A stretch of DNA of 64,000 bases, taken from Pseudopedobacter saltans DSM 12145. Lineage in GTDB: Bacteria > Bacteroidota > Bacteroidia > Sphingobacteriales > Sphingobacteriaceae. The notes beneath the pieces are model-generated. The model did no database searches and was not told the DNA's origin. It worked only from the letters and a program-made list of their open reading frames with translations. Both the position numbers and the translations under genes were made by a program. The DNA lies in NCBI RefSeq assembly GCF_000190735.1, contig NC_015177.1, positions 620,001-684,000 of the forward strand, written 5' to 3'. Below are positions 1-9,425 of the stretch, piece after piece; position 1 is the stretch's first letter, and each line of letters opens with the position of its first letter.

Positions 1-780
1 TGGGATTGCAACAGGCCAATGACCAGTACTTACTCTCCTTATCTAAAAACTAATCAATCTAATACTTATGTAGATTATACCAAAAGTTTGTATAAAGTAT
101 TGGAAAGATTGAGAGCAAAATACCCGCATTTGCCAATTATGCTTTGTGCTGGCGGAGGCGGAAGAACGGATTATGGAGCGTTAAAATATTTTACTGAATT
201 TTGGCCAAGTGATAATACAGACGGTTTCGAACGTATTTTTATCCAATGGGGATATTTGAATTTCTTTCCGGCTTTAACTGTGTCCAGTCATATCACATCT
301 ATGGGGAAACAACCTATAAAGTTTAGAACAGATGTTGCCATGATGGGTAAAATGGGCTATGATATCCGCGTAAATAAAATGACCAATGAGGAGATAGAAT
401 TTAGCAATCAGGCGGTTAAAACCTATAAAAAGTTGAGTGATGTGATTTGGTTTGGAGATTTATACCGTTTGATTTCGCCATATGAAGAACCAAGAGCAGT
501 ATTAATGTATGCCGATAAAAATAAAAACAGAGCTGTCGTCTTTAATTATATTCTGAATTACCGAAGAAAAGAATACTTGGGTAAGGTGAAGTTAGAGGGG
601 TTAGATGCAAATAAAAAATATAAAATTGAAGAAGTAAACCTTATGCCTGGAACAAAATCTGCATTAGCAGAAAATGGAAAAGTTTACAGCGGAGATTTCC
701 TGATGAAAGTTGGTTTAAATCTGGCTCCGGGAAAAGTACAGGCAGTGTCAAGCTCTGTAATCGAATTAACAGCACAATAA
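1..780 (+). CDS. Alpha-galactosidase, GH36 family, C-terminal part (5' end outside the window)
   Basis: The reading frame is open from base 1, so this is the 3' part of a gene that begins before the window; the first ATG (base 19) is not the start. The first residues WDCNRP match the GH36 KWDxNR block containing the catalytic nucleophile Asp (bases 4-6). A Cys/Gly-rich GGGGR block follows, then SDNTDG (bases 208-225), the SDxTD block that supplies the acid/base, and IQWGY. The remaining ~120 residues form the C-terminal beta domain. The family hydrolyses terminal alpha-galactosides such as melibiose and raffinose. Substrate and signal peptide cannot be judged because the N-terminus is missing. 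Confidence 0.9.
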   Translation, partial: WDCNRPMTSTYSPYLKTNQSNTYVDYTKSLYKVLERLRAKYPHLPIMLCAGGGGRTDYGALKYFTEFWPSDNTDGFERIFIQWGYLNFFPALTVSSHITSMGKQPIKFRTDVAMMGKMGYDIRVNKMTNEEIEFSNQAVKTYKKLSDVIWFGDLYRLISPYEEPRAVLMYADKNKNRAVVFNYILNYRRKEYLGKVKLEGLDANKKYKIEEVNLMPGTKSALAENGKVYSGDFLMKVGLNLAPGKVQAVSSSVIELTAQ

Positions 781-1029
781 ATAGCAAGAAACTATATATC
801 AACAAGCAAAATTCGGTGTAGCATAATTGACACAGTCATAGTATGCGCACCGTTTTTTTTATTATAAAATAGATAATAGAAACTTATTGATACCGGATCT
901 GGAGTTTCACACTCTCTATTTGTTACTTCCATTCTCAATTTCTGCTTCCCACTTTTTACTTTTTATTTTCAACTTTTACTTTATTTGTAACAATAATGTG
1001 TTTGCATAGGCATGGCATAAGTCAAACAT

Positions 1030-1037
1030 TAAATTTG
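1030..1037 (+). promoter_or_regulatory. Candidate -7 box (TAnnTTTG) just upstream of the S46 peptidase
   Basis: TAAATTTG fits the Bacteroidota -7 consensus TAnnTTTG and ends five bases before the ATG at 1043. A TTTG at 1001-1004 is the only nearby -33 candidate, and its 25-base gap is longer than usual. If the box is used, the transcript starts close to the first ATG, so either the mRNA is leaderless or the ATG at 1058 is the real start. Confidence 0.35.
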
Positions 1038-1042
1038 CAGGT

Positions 1043-3223
1043 ATGTTAAATATAAGTATGAATAAATTGAAATTACTTCCGGTGATGCTTTTAGGATTGT
1101 CTTTATTAATAGGCATACCTTCTAAAGCAGATGAGGGGATGTGGATTCCAATGCTTATTGGTAAGAATTATAACCAAATGAAAAAGCAGGGATTCAAATT
1201 AACTCCAAAAGATTTATATGATGTTAATAAAGCAAGTTTAAAAGATGCGATAGTGTCTTTTGGCGGTTTTTGTACAGGAGAATTGGTTTCGGCGAACGGA
1301 TTGTTGTTTACCAACCATCATTGTGGATACGATGCCATCGCTTCTAAATCTACACCTGCAGACAATATACTGGATAACGGTTTCTATGCTAAAAACAACA
1401 ACGAAGAAAAGCCGATTCCTGGTTTATTTGTTAATTTTTTGGTCAAGATAGAAGATGTTACAGATCGGATTTTAAAAGAAACTGCCAATCTATCGGGCGA
1501 GGCTAAAGAAACTAAAATAACAGAATTAAGTAATAACATTAGCGAAGAAGCGACAAAGGGAACACATTATAACGCTTTTGTAAGAGATTTCTATAAAGGA
1601 AATCAGTACTTTTTATTCATAATGGAGAAATTTACTGATATCCGTTTGGTTGGAACACCTCCGCAATCCATCGGTAAATTTGGTGGTGATACAGATAACT
1701 GGGTTTGGCCAAGACAAACCGGAGATTTCTCTATTTTTAGAGTTTATGCAGGAAAAGATAATAAGCCGGCAGATTATTCTACAGAAAACAGACCCTACAA
1801 GCCTAAGAAATTTTTACCTGTATCAATTAAAGGAGTAGAAAATAATGATTTTGCTATGGTTTATGGTTTTCCAGGAAGAACCGATAGATTCTTGACTTCG
1901 TATGGAGTTGAGTTGGCATTAGATTCTGTTTCTCCGGAGATAGTGAAATTAAGAGATATTCGTTTAAAAGCCTGGAAAAAGGAAATGGATAAAGACGTAG
2001 CTTTTAGATTGAAAGTATCCTCTCAATATGCAAGCGTTGCTAATTACTGGAAATATTTTATTGGTCAGGGCGAGCAGCTAAAAGCACTGAAAATAGAAGA
2101 TAAGAAAAAGGCAGAAGAGCAGGAATTTACAACCTGGGCAGCTTCCCAACCTCAATACGCTAATTTAATGTCGCAATATGCTGAGCTGTATAAAGCTTAT
2201 GCTCCTTATGCCCGTCATCGGGTTTTTATTACAGAAGGATTTTTGGCTTCTAAGTGGGTTACGAATGCTTTGAGATTAGAGAAAAGCGTAGAAGCTTTAG
2301 AAGCTGTAAGAGGAACCGATGCTTATGAAAAAACGAAGGAAGAAACCCTCGCTTCTTTAGAAACCTATGAGTCGACCTATAACGAGATTGCAGATAAATC
2401 TGTTTTCGCAACAATGCTGGCTACTTTTTATAATGACATTCCCAAAAATCAACATCCTCAATTTTTTAGAATAATTACAGATAAATATTGGGATGGAAGT
2501 GCAGAGACAACATTTAAAAAATACGCTGATATTTTGTGGAAAGAATCGAAACTGATTCAGCCAAATAAATTGAGAGCATTTTTAGCCAATAATCCAAGCT
2601 TATCCAAGTATAAAGAGGATGTTGCCTATGCTTATGCTAAAAATCTGGTGATTTCTGATTATATCAAGGAGAATTTTGGTGACAGATTGAAAAATTTCGA
2701 AAATAAAAAAGCAGAGCTGGATCATTTATACATGCAGGCTTTACTGAAAAAGAATAATAATAAATTGATGTATCCGGATGCAAATTCTACCATGAGAATT
2801 ACTTATGGAAACGTACAGAACTATTCTCCGAAAGATGGCGTCTTGTATAAAGAGACTACGACTATAGAAGGAGCAATGGCTAAGTATATTCCTAAAGATG
2901 ATGAATTTGATTTACCAGCTAACTTTATCGAAGCATTCAATGCGAAGAATTACGGTCGGTATGGTAAAAACGGGACGTTAATAGTTAATTTCATTTCTAA
3001 TAATGATATAACAGGCGGCAACTCAGGTTCTCCGGTAATTAATGCAAAAGGAGAGTTGATAGGCTTGGCTTTTGATGGAAACTGGGAAGCGATGAGTGGT
3101 GATATTGCTTTTGATAAAAACTTTAAGAGATCCATCAATGTGGATATTCGCTATGTTTTATGGTGTATAGACATATTGGGAGGAGCTAAGAATATTATCA
3201 ACGAATTGGATATTAGGAAGTAG
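1043..3223 (+). CDS. S46 family dipeptidyl peptidase, DPP7-like
   Basis: 726 residues, the usual S46 length. A signal peptide precedes the mature start near ADEGMW. The chymotrypsin-fold triad is visible: NHHC at residues 91-94, the GGDTDNW block with the catalytic Asp, and GGNSGSP with the nucleophile Ser661. S46 enzymes release dipeptides from peptide N-termini in the periplasm. Family knowledge: the residue 18 positions after the catalytic Ser sets specificity, Gly in DPP7 (hydrophobic P1) and Arg in DPP11 (Asp/Glu P1). Here it is Gly679 in LAFDGNWE, so I infer DPP7 type. The start may be 1043 or 1058; the second gives a more typical signal peptide (MNKLKLLPVM). A strong terminator follows, so it is probably monocistronic. 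Confidence 0.93.
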   Translation: MLNISMNKLKLLPVMLLGLSLLIGIPSKADEGMWIPMLIGKNYNQMKKQGFKLTPKDLYDVNKASLKDAIVSFGGFCTGELVSANGLLFTNHHCGYDAIASKSTPADNILDNGFYAKNNNEEKPIPGLFVNFLVKIEDVTDRILKETANLSGEAKETKITELSNNISEEATKGTHYNAFVRDFYKGNQYFLFIMEKFTDIRLVGTPPQSIGKFGGDTDNWVWPRQTGDFSIFRVYAGKDNKPADYSTENRPYKPKKFLPVSIKGVENNDFAMVYGFPGRTDRFLTSYGVELALDSVSPEIVKLRDIRLKAWKKEMDKDVAFRLKVSSQYASVANYWKYFIGQGEQLKALKIEDKKKAEEQEFTTWAASQPQYANLMSQYAELYKAYAPYARHRVFITEGFLASKWVTNALRLEKSVEALEAVRGTDAYEKTKEETLASLETYESTYNEIADKSVFATMLATFYNDIPKNQHPQFFRIITDKYWDGSAETTFKKYADILWKESKLIQPNKLRAFLANNPSLSKYKEDVAYAYAKNLVISDYIKENFGDRLKNFENKKAELDHLYMQALLKKNNNKLMYPDANSTMRITYGNVQNYSPKDGVLYKETTTIEGAMAKYIPKDDEFDLPANFIEAFNAKNYGRYGKNGTLIVNFISNNDITGGNSGSPVINAKGELIGLAFDGNWEAMSGDIAFDKNFKRSINVDIRYVLWCIDILGGAKNIINELDIRK

Positions 3224-3239
3224 TTATTGTAATAATAAT

Positions 3240-3282
3240 AAGCCGTATCAAAACGTAAAAGTTAGATACGGCTTCTTTTTTT
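3240..3282 (+). terminator. Rho-independent terminator after the S46 peptidase
   Basis: A perfect 10-bp stem, AAGCCGTATC with GATACGGCTT, is followed by C and a T-run. It starts 17 bases after the peptidase stop codon. Confidence 0.85.
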
Positions 3283-3364
3283 AATAGCCCCCTTCTTGGC
3301 TAAGTATTTCCTAGATTTGATCTGTTTTTCCTTTAATTGGAAAAAAGACTGAAAAAGTGCCCTT

Positions 3365-3737
3365 TTAGGCTGCTTTTTTCCTTAAGTTTTGTGCAATTGC
3401 TAATAAAGCCAATTCAATTTCCACTTTTTGCTTGCCTTTGAGCATAAAGCGGCGGAACCGGTGGTTCTGTTTAATGTTTGCAAAGACTGTTTCAACATCA
3501 TGGCATCGCTTCTTTCGTTTTTTTATTCCTTGCTCAGAATTCAACAGATGATATACCTGATCCCGATATTCAATCAGCTCATGGTTCATTTGCTGCCCAT
3601 TGCACAGGCCACCACATCGAGTTCTTTATTGTAAAAAAGTTTGTCAGAACTGAATGGCTTCTTGTTATTATAGGCTTCCTGTTGTTGCTTATCGAACATG
3701 CCATACTTCACATAGGCTTGGATACCTAAGTTTTCTA
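3365..3737 (-). pseudogene. IS1182-family transposase remnant (C-terminal part, frameshifted)
   Basis: Read on the minus strand, a first frame gives ENLGIQAYVKYGMFDKQQQE and ends at a stop within AMGSK. A second frame then resumes with QQMNHELIEYRDQVYHLL and runs through KRCHDVETVFANIKQNH to the natural C-terminus. This is the end of the DDE domain of IS1182-type transposases, with one frameshift near 3595 and the N-terminal two thirds missing. No terminal inverted repeats were found. It lies tail-side of the M43 protease gene, so the IS probably scarred this spot long ago. Family assignment rests on motif recognition. Confidence 0.75.
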
Positions 3738-3779
3738 AGAGTTCGAAATTTGAAAAAAATATCAGCCTTTTATTATTTT

Positions 3780-5393
3780 TTAATGTTTAATAATTATTTG
3801 TTGTTTAATCAATTTCCCATTATAATCTTTAAAATGCAAATAATAAGTACCATTTGGCAAGTTAGAAGTATTCAAAGTCAGCTTACCTAATGATTTCCCT
3901 GATAAAACATTTTCTCCATAATTATTATATAATGTAGCTTCAATTATTTTACTTGAAGACATTTTTGATAATAATTGATCATCTTTATTAGATTTTATTT
4001 CAATATTCAATTCAGTACTAGTTGGATTAGGATATACCGATAAACTAAATGGTGAGTATTGTGCCTCATGGAAATCATAAACATCATAGCTGCCACATGG
4101 AGTGGTTATCGTACAAATAACAGAGAAAGAACCTGTGTTATAAATATACGCATCTGCAGAAGCGCCCATTCCACTTATACTGCCGTAATATGAAGGTGAT
4201 AATGACCAAGTATAGTTAATAGCATCAGGATGATAATTAGATACATAAAATAATAACTGAGAATTAGTTGGAACATAATAAGATTCCCCTCCTATAATAC
4301 CAGTATTAAAATTGTTTGAATTTACAATCGATTTTGAAACAGAAAAAGTTCCACATGAAGTTGTATATGTCCCTGTTAGGATTCCAGCTCCAGAAGAACT
4401 GGGATTTGGAACAACAGTCACTGTAGAGCTCGAATTTGATCCCGAAATTGAAATATCACCACTTGTAGTCCAATAAACACTAAATATTGTGCCCGCATTT
4501 AATAAACTGTAATTTTGAGCATTACAAATTCTATCTAGACCTGAAATTGACGTAATTAAGCAATTAGTTCCAACTATGTTTTGTAATTTTGTCGTATTTG
4601 AAAAAGCTGTACGCATTCTATTTACCTGACCAGGGGTAAATTCAGTTCTACATGATTTTCTCGAATATGACATATAGTTTTTAATTATGATAGAAAAATC
4701 CCCACTAGATGTTCCAGAGTAACCACAGAAATAATTTACATCACTGTCGCTAATTCCATAATCAGGAGGTGTATCACAAAGTTCATCAGCTGCTGTTGTA
4801 CAATTTAATGCCGTTTCAGCTGGTAGTCCAGCTTCGTTAAAAGTGTGTTTTAAATTAAAGCAATGTCCAACCTCGTGAACCGTTGTGGTCTCTAAGGCAT
4901 AATCATTTCTTATAACAGTCCAATTATTTTTTAATGAAGCAATTCCTGCAAAACGAGCTGAGTTTACTAAATAAATATTCAACATATTAGATACATTACT
5001 GGTAGAAGAAATATTATCAACAGTAATATCTGAAAGAGTTTTATCTATAGGAATATCATAGTATTCGGAATTGTTTATATAATCATAACCACTATAGTTA
5101 AATCTAAAATTATGCTTATTATATGCTTCATTCAGATTTTTAATAATACAATCTAAAGAAGAAGAATCAAATCCTCCCGTACCATCAGTTTTTCTAATTA
5201 TATGAAATTTTACATTAATACAAATTACATAAGTCGAAGATAAATACGAACTAATGGTAGCAGATTTGGATGAAGTACCTTCTTCTTTGGAACTGATATT
5301 AGTACTTTTGAAAATTTCACATTCTTGAATTTGTGAATATAGATTATGATTAATAAAGAATAAAAGCAAAAAAAAACAGTAAATTTTTTTCAT
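3780..5393 (-). CDS. Secreted M43-type zinc metalloprotease with T9SS C-terminal sorting domain
   Basis: 537 residues starting with a signal peptide (MKKIYCFFLLLFFINHNLYS). The zinc motif HEVGHCFNLKH lies at residues 173-183 (HExxHxxxxxH), preceded by the AGIAS segment typical of M43 cytophagalysin-like enzymes. Further on, YMSYSRKSCRTEFTPGQ contains the Met-turn and the conserved FTxGQxxRM end of the catalytic domain. Several Cys residues probably form disulfides. The last ~85 residues (SVYPNPTSTELNIEI through GTYYLHFKDYNG) are a type A Por-secretion sorting domain, so the protein should leave through the type IX system and be surface-anchored or released. The middle looks like PKD/Ig-like repeats. 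Residue 8 of the motif is Asn rather than the common Gly. Confidence 0.88.
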   Translation of the reverse strand: MKKIYCFFLLLFFINHNLYSQIQECEIFKSTNISSKEEGTSSKSATISSYLSSTYVICINVKFHIIRKTDGTGGFDSSSLDCIIKNLNEAYNKHNFRFNYSGYDYINNSEYYDIPIDKTLSDITVDNISSTSNVSNMLNIYLVNSARFAGIASLKNNWTVIRNDYALETTTVHEVGHCFNLKHTFNEAGLPAETALNCTTAADELCDTPPDYGISDSDVNYFCGYSGTSSGDFSIIIKNYMSYSRKSCRTEFTPGQVNRMRTAFSNTTKLQNIVGTNCLITSISGLDRICNAQNYSLLNAGTIFSVYWTTSGDISISGSNSSSTVTVVPNPSSSGAGILTGTYTTSCGTFSVSKSIVNSNNFNTGIIGGESYYVPTNSQLLFYVSNYHPDAINYTWSLSPSYYGSISGMGASADAYIYNTGSFSVICTITTPCGSYDVYDFHEAQYSPFSLSVYPNPTSTELNIEIKSNKDDQLLSKMSSSKIIEATLYNNYGENVLSGKSLGKLTLNTSNLPNGTYYLHFKDYNGKLIKQQIIIKH

Positions 5394-5418
5394 AATTTAA
5401 GGTTTATAATGAGAAGTA

Positions 5419-5823
5419 TTATCTGATTTTTTCTAAAATATAATAGCATCCTTCGTCACATTCAATTATTTGCGGGTCTAAATGAAGTTCATTAGCACCT
5501 GCAAACTGAAAATTATACTTTTTATTTATAAAAAGTGGGTCACATGGTAAGTTTATTGTGAGGATATTTGATTCATAACTATAATGACCCTCACAATTAA
5601 ATTTGGAAGATTTAAATGAACTATCAACGCCAAAAGTAAATATTGCACCATCATTAATAGTATATTTCTGATTAGGTTTACCACCCGGAGTATATATTAA
5701 CACTCTAGTTTTAAACTGCCATTTTCCACTAAAATCTGCTACAACTATTTGTTCTTTCTCTTCTGATTTGCAACTTAAAACAATAATTATTACACTTATT
5801 AATAAGAAGAATGTTTTTTTCAT
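5419..5823 (-). CDS. Small lipoprotein, lipocalin-like
   Basis: 134 residues with a lipoprotein signal ending in the lipobox VLSC (Cys18). The mature part reads FSGKWQFKTRVLIY, then a Ser/Gly/Tyr-rich region with paired Cys residues. The GKW opening and beta-rich pattern resemble small lipocalin-like lipoproteins of Bacteroidota. It lies 25 bases upstream of the M43 protease on the same strand, so the two are probably co-transcribed. No function is assigned. Confidence 0.6.
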   Translation of the reverse strand: MKKTFFLLISVIIIVLSCKSEEKEQIVVADFSGKWQFKTRVLIYTPGGKPNQKYTINDGAIFTFGVDSSFKSSKFNCEGHYSYESNILTINLPCDPLFINKKYNFQFAGANELHLDPQIIECDEGCYYILEKIR

Positions 5824-5974
5824 ATAGCTTATAATTGAGGTTAAGTAAAAATAATAAAACCAAATAATAAAACCAAATAAGCATTATAGGACGAATGACT
5901 CATTATGGTGTACCTTTTTGTAAAATAGTATAGAAACTTTACTATTTTGGATTCGATTTATCGCAAGAAGCATG

Positions 5975-6017
5975 AAAACAATTGAGGGTATGCTGTCAGC
6001 ATACCCTCAATTGTTTT
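5975..6017 (-). terminator. Long perfect hairpin, terminator of the His-rich gene
   Basis: A perfect 20-bp stem with a 3-base loop (GTC) lies 20 bases past the stop of the gene at 6037-6522. Its minus-strand arm ends in TTTT. Its perfection and length exceed a routine terminator, so it may also act as a repetitive hairpin. Confidence 0.7.
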
Positions 6018-6036
6018 ATAGTAAATATTTAGACGT

Positions 6037-6522
6037 CTAATGTTTGTGGCCTTTCCCTTTATGCTTATGGTGTCCGTGATGTTTATTTCCGTGGCCATTG
6101 CCGCCCTTATGTTGTTTAACATAAACAGGTTGTCTATGGTAAGAAGCGTGTCTGTGATCTCTTAAAACAGGTTGGTATGGGCCATGGAACTGGGCGTATT
6201 TAACTTTGTAGTGTTTGTGATGCTTGTATGCATAAGGCTGGTTGATAACCACTTTATGGCCACCATAGAGATTGTAATGGCGATGCCTGTACGGAAGAGA
6301 ACTAGAAAATACCCAGTTTCCACCATTTATATAAATGAACTGTCTTTTCGGGACATAATAATACGTTTCTATTTCGGGTAAATAATAATAATCTACATGC
6401 TGATACCCAACAGGCCCCCATAAAGGCTGTGTGCCAATATTAACGTTAACGCTTACCTGAGCTTCTGCACATTTTATCCCAAATAGAAGAATGAAAGCTA
6501 ATAGCACATTTTTTAAATTCAT
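6037..6522 (-). CDS. Secreted His-rich hypothetical protein
   Basis: 161 residues with a signal peptide cleaved after CAEAQ. The central part is rich in Tyr and aromatic residues (DYYYLPEIETYYYVPKRQF, INGGNWVFSSSLPYRHRHY). The last ~60 residues are dominated by His, Lys and Gly (GNKHHGHHKHKGKGHKH). I recognise the general type, small periplasmic proteins common in Sphingobacteriaceae, but know no function. The His cluster could bind divalent metals such as Ni, Zn or Cu; that is inference from composition. No metal transporter lies nearby. Confidence 0.65.
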   Translation of the reverse strand: MNLKNVLLAFILLFGIKCAEAQVSVNVNIGTQPLWGPVGYQHVDYYYLPEIETYYYVPKRQFIYINGGNWVFSSSLPYRHRHYNLYGGHKVVINQPYAYKHHKHYKVKYAQFHGPYQPVLRDHRHASYHRQPVYVKQHKGGNGHGNKHHGHHKHKGKGHKH

Positions 6523-6632
6523 AAGTTTTATTTGATGTTTTTGTATTTATATATTTATTTTATTGTTGATTTTTTATTAAAATATATTTTTTATTGATTG
6601 TTTTTTATTAAAATTACAAAAATAATACCAAA

Positions 6633-6665
6633 TTGTTAATTATTATAAAACACTGCCTATCTTTG
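6633..6665 (+). promoter_or_regulatory. Candidate promoter of gatB (TTG / TAnnTTTG)
   Basis: TTG at 6633-6635 and TATCTTTG at 6658-6665 are separated by 22 bases, matching the Bacteroidota pattern TTG-N17-23-TAnnTTTG. The predicted start, just after 6668, gives a leader of ~35 bases before the ATG at 6706. Confidence 0.5.
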
Positions 6666-6705
6666 AGTGTTATTCAACTAACGTGATAAAGAAAATTATA
6701 TTGTT

Positions 6706-8190
6706 ATGAAAAATGGCTCTGTTGATATTTCAGAAAGTGTTTTGGAAAAGTACGAAGCTATAATTGGTTTAGAAGTACATGTTCAATTATCAACTGAAAC
6801 GAAGGCATTCTCTTCGGATTCAGCGAAATATGGAAATAAACCTAATAATAATATAAGTCCGGTTTCTTTAGCTTTACCTGGAGCCCTTCCCGTTACTAAC
6901 AAAGAAATTATTAAAAGTGCAATAAAGCTTGGTTTGGCTTTGGGATGTGATATCGTGAGAGAAAACTATTTCGATAGAAAGAACTATTTCTATGCAGATT
7001 TGCCCAAAGGTTACCAGATAACGCAGGACAACAAACCAATTTGTTTAGGAGGCAAGTTAACAATAGCATTGCCTGATGGCAGAACAAAAGATGTGGTACT
7101 TAATCGCATCCACATGGAAGAAGACGCAGGTAAGAGTATTCATGATCTGGAAGATGATTATTCCTTGATAGATCTTAACCGAGCCGGAGTGCCATTGCTA
7201 GAAGTTGTGTCCGAACCGATTCTGCATTCGGGGGAAGAGGCTGCATGTTACTTTTCAGAATTAAGGAAATTAGTAAGATATCTTGGTATTTGTGATGGCA
7301 ACCTCGAAGAAGGGTCTATGCGTTGCGATGCTAATATTTCAGTGCGATTGAAAGGGGAACAGAAACTGGGTAAGCGTTGCGAAGTTAAAAACCTGAACTC
7401 GGTTAGAAATTTGCAAAGGGCGATAGACTATGAAATATTAAGACAGATTAGTATAGTAGAAGCAGGAGGAACTATCGCACAAAATACATTGAACTTTGAT
7501 GCCGCTACAGGGGTAACCTCGCCTTTGCGAACTAAAGAAATGGCAAATGATTACAGGTATTTCCCAGAGCCCGATTTGTTGCCGTTGATTATCAGCGAAA
7601 GTTTTATCACTGCTGTAAAACGGGCAATGCCTGCGTTGCCTAACGAACTATTTGAGCTATTTACAACGGAGTTTCAGTTGCCCGAATATGACGCGAAAGT
7701 TTTGACATCAGAGCGGGAGACTGCGGAATATTTTCTGTCTGCAGTAAAATATACTAAAAACTATAAGGCGGCATCCAACTGGATTATGGGAACTATTAAA
7801 TCATTCCTAAACGATTCAGGGCTGGAACTGTCTGAATTTAATATAGAACCAGAAAAAATAGCAAGTATCATTAACTTAATAGATCAGGGACGGTTAAACA
7901 ACTCCCAGGCCAAGGACGTTCTGTTTATTCAACTGGCAAAGTCTCCGCATAAACAGGTGGATGATCTTGTTATCGAGCTAAATCTGTCAATTGACAAAGA
8001 TAATACACAGTTAGAGGAATATGTTGATTCTGTTTTAACTATATTTGCTGATAAGGTTAAACAATACCATACTGGTAAAAAGGGTGTTTTAGGTCTTTTC
8101 ATGGGAGAAATCATGAAGATTTCCAAAGGAAAAATAGACCCGAAACAGGCCAATAAGATCTTATTGGACAAAATAGAAAAGTTAAAATAA
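6706..8190 (+). CDS. gatB: Asp-tRNA(Asn)/Glu-tRNA(Gln) amidotransferase subunit B
   Basis: 494 residues, normal for GatB. The hallmark YEAIIGLEVHVQLSTETKAF opens the catalytic cradle (residue ~16). The conserved blocks FDRKNYFYADLPKGYQI, SIRLKG-type RCEVKNLNS and DYRYFPEPDLLPL follow. The C-terminal ~150 residues form the YqeY/GatB tail domain. The protein phosphorylates and then amidates misacylated tRNA with GatA and GatC in the cytoplasm; gatA and gatC are not in the window. The stop overlaps the next ATG by one base (TAATG), so the TlpA-like gene is translationally coupled. Confidence 0.97.
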   Translation: MKNGSVDISESVLEKYEAIIGLEVHVQLSTETKAFSSDSAKYGNKPNNNISPVSLALPGALPVTNKEIIKSAIKLGLALGCDIVRENYFDRKNYFYADLPKGYQITQDNKPICLGGKLTIALPDGRTKDVVLNRIHMEEDAGKSIHDLEDDYSLIDLNRAGVPLLEVVSEPILHSGEEAACYFSELRKLVRYLGICDGNLEEGSMRCDANISVRLKGEQKLGKRCEVKNLNSVRNLQRAIDYEILRQISIVEAGGTIAQNTLNFDAATGVTSPLRTKEMANDYRYFPEPDLLPLIISESFITAVKRAMPALPNELFELFTTEFQLPEYDAKVLTSERETAEYFLSAVKYTKNYKAASNWIMGTIKSFLNDSGLELSEFNIEPEKIASIINLIDQGRLNNSQAKDVLFIQLAKSPHKQVDDLVIELNLSIDKDNTQLEEYVDSVLTIFADKVKQYHTGKKGVLGLFMGEIMKISKGKIDPKQANKILLDKIEKLK

Positions 8191-9314
8191 TGAAAAGAAG
8201 TATTTTAGGTTTATGTGTACTTGGTTTAATAGCTATAGTGTCATGTAAAAACAGTAGCGAATTTGTGATTAACGGGCAGGTAGATAATGTATCGCAAGCC
8301 AGTAACAAAGTTTATTTGTTGTACGCAGATAGCCTGGGCCAAATGATAACCATAGATTCTACCTTGCTTAACGAAGACAGAAAGTTTGTTTTAAAGGGGA
8401 AATCACCAGATCCAGAGTTCTATCAATTATATATAGGGGACCGTTCTTATATGCTGATAGCCGAAAATGGAGACGAGATTAAGTTTAAAGCTGATATGAC
8501 CGACCATAGCGGCGCGTATCAGATAGAAGGATCAAAAGAGGCTGATAAAATAACAGAGTTCAATAAGATAACTTCAGATTTTACTAAGAAAACAGGTGAA
8601 ATGGCAGAGAAGTATTCTAAACTTATTGTTGAAAAAGCGGATAAGAAAGACTCTATTATAGCCGATTACCATGAAAAGGCAGCAATTATCACAAAACCAT
8701 TTTTAGAACAGGCTTACAATTTTATTGAAAAAAATAAATCATCTTTAACTGCATTTTTCGCTGCTAATGTAATTATGGGAACCGATCCTGTAGCTTACGA
8801 AGACAAAATCATTGCTTATAGTAAGGAGGCTGCTAAATATTTTCCGGAAAATAAGATGATTCAGGCTTTCGCAAAGCAAATGGCGGGAATGGAAAATCTG
8901 GCAATCGGAAAAGTAGCTCCTGATTTTACAGCAAATACACCGGATGGTAAAAGCATGAAACTATCCGATTTAAGAGGTAAATATGTTCTTTTAGATTTCT
9001 GGGCTAGTTGGTGTGGTCCATGTCGCCAGGAGAATCCAAATATTGTAAACGCCTATAATAGGTACAAAAATAAAAACTTTACCATTTTAGGTTTCTCTCT
9101 GGATAATGATGCCAGTAAATGGAAAGAAGCAATCCATGCAGATAAATTAACATGGTCTCATGTATCTGAGTTAAAGCAATGGGATGCTGAGACTGCCCGT
9201 ATTTATAATATCAACGCTATTCCGGCTTCATTTTTATTAGACCCTCAAGGGAAAATAGTTGCTAAAAACCTAAGAGGAGCTGAATTAGAGCAGTTTTTAG
9301 AAAAAAACCTTTAA
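8190..9314 (+). CDS. TlpA-like thiol-disulfide oxidoreductase with N-terminal DUF4369-type domain (lipoprotein)
   Basis: 374 residues. A lipoprotein signal ends in IVSC. Residues ~25-110 match the DUF4369 domain that precedes thioredoxin folds in Bacteroidota, followed by a Lys/Glu-rich helical linker. The C-terminal thioredoxin domain (~240-374) has [13 protein letters not shown] with redox Cys275 and Cys278, and a cis-Pro at NAIPASFLL. It should reduce or isomerise disulfides on the periplasmic face of a membrane; the substrate is unknown. Coupled to gatB by a one-base overlap. Confidence 0.9.
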   Translation: MKRSILGLCVLGLIAIVSCKNSSEFVINGQVDNVSQASNKVYLLYADSLGQMITIDSTLLNEDRKFVLKGKSPDPEFYQLYIGDRSYMLIAENGDEIKFKADMTDHSGAYQIEGSKEADKITEFNKITSDFTKKTGEMAEKYSKLIVEKADKKDSIIADYHEKAAIITKPFLEQAYNFIEKNKSSLTAFFAANVIMGTDPVAYEDKIIAYSKEAAKYFPENKMIQAFAKQMAGMENLAIGKVAPDFTANTPDGKSMKLSDLRGKYVLLDFWASWCGPCRQENPNIVNAYNRYKNKNFTILGFSLDNDASKWKEAIHADKLTWSHVSELKQWDAETARIYNINAIPASFLLDPQGKIVAKNLRGAELEQFLEKNL

Positions 9315-9425
9315 GTAAAATAAATGTTAATGTTAAGCAATTGATATATTTCATAATTTCTTAACATTGTATTAACTTGTAGTAGAGGTTAAGATTATAA
9401 ATTCGCTACAGATAAAATATCAGAT

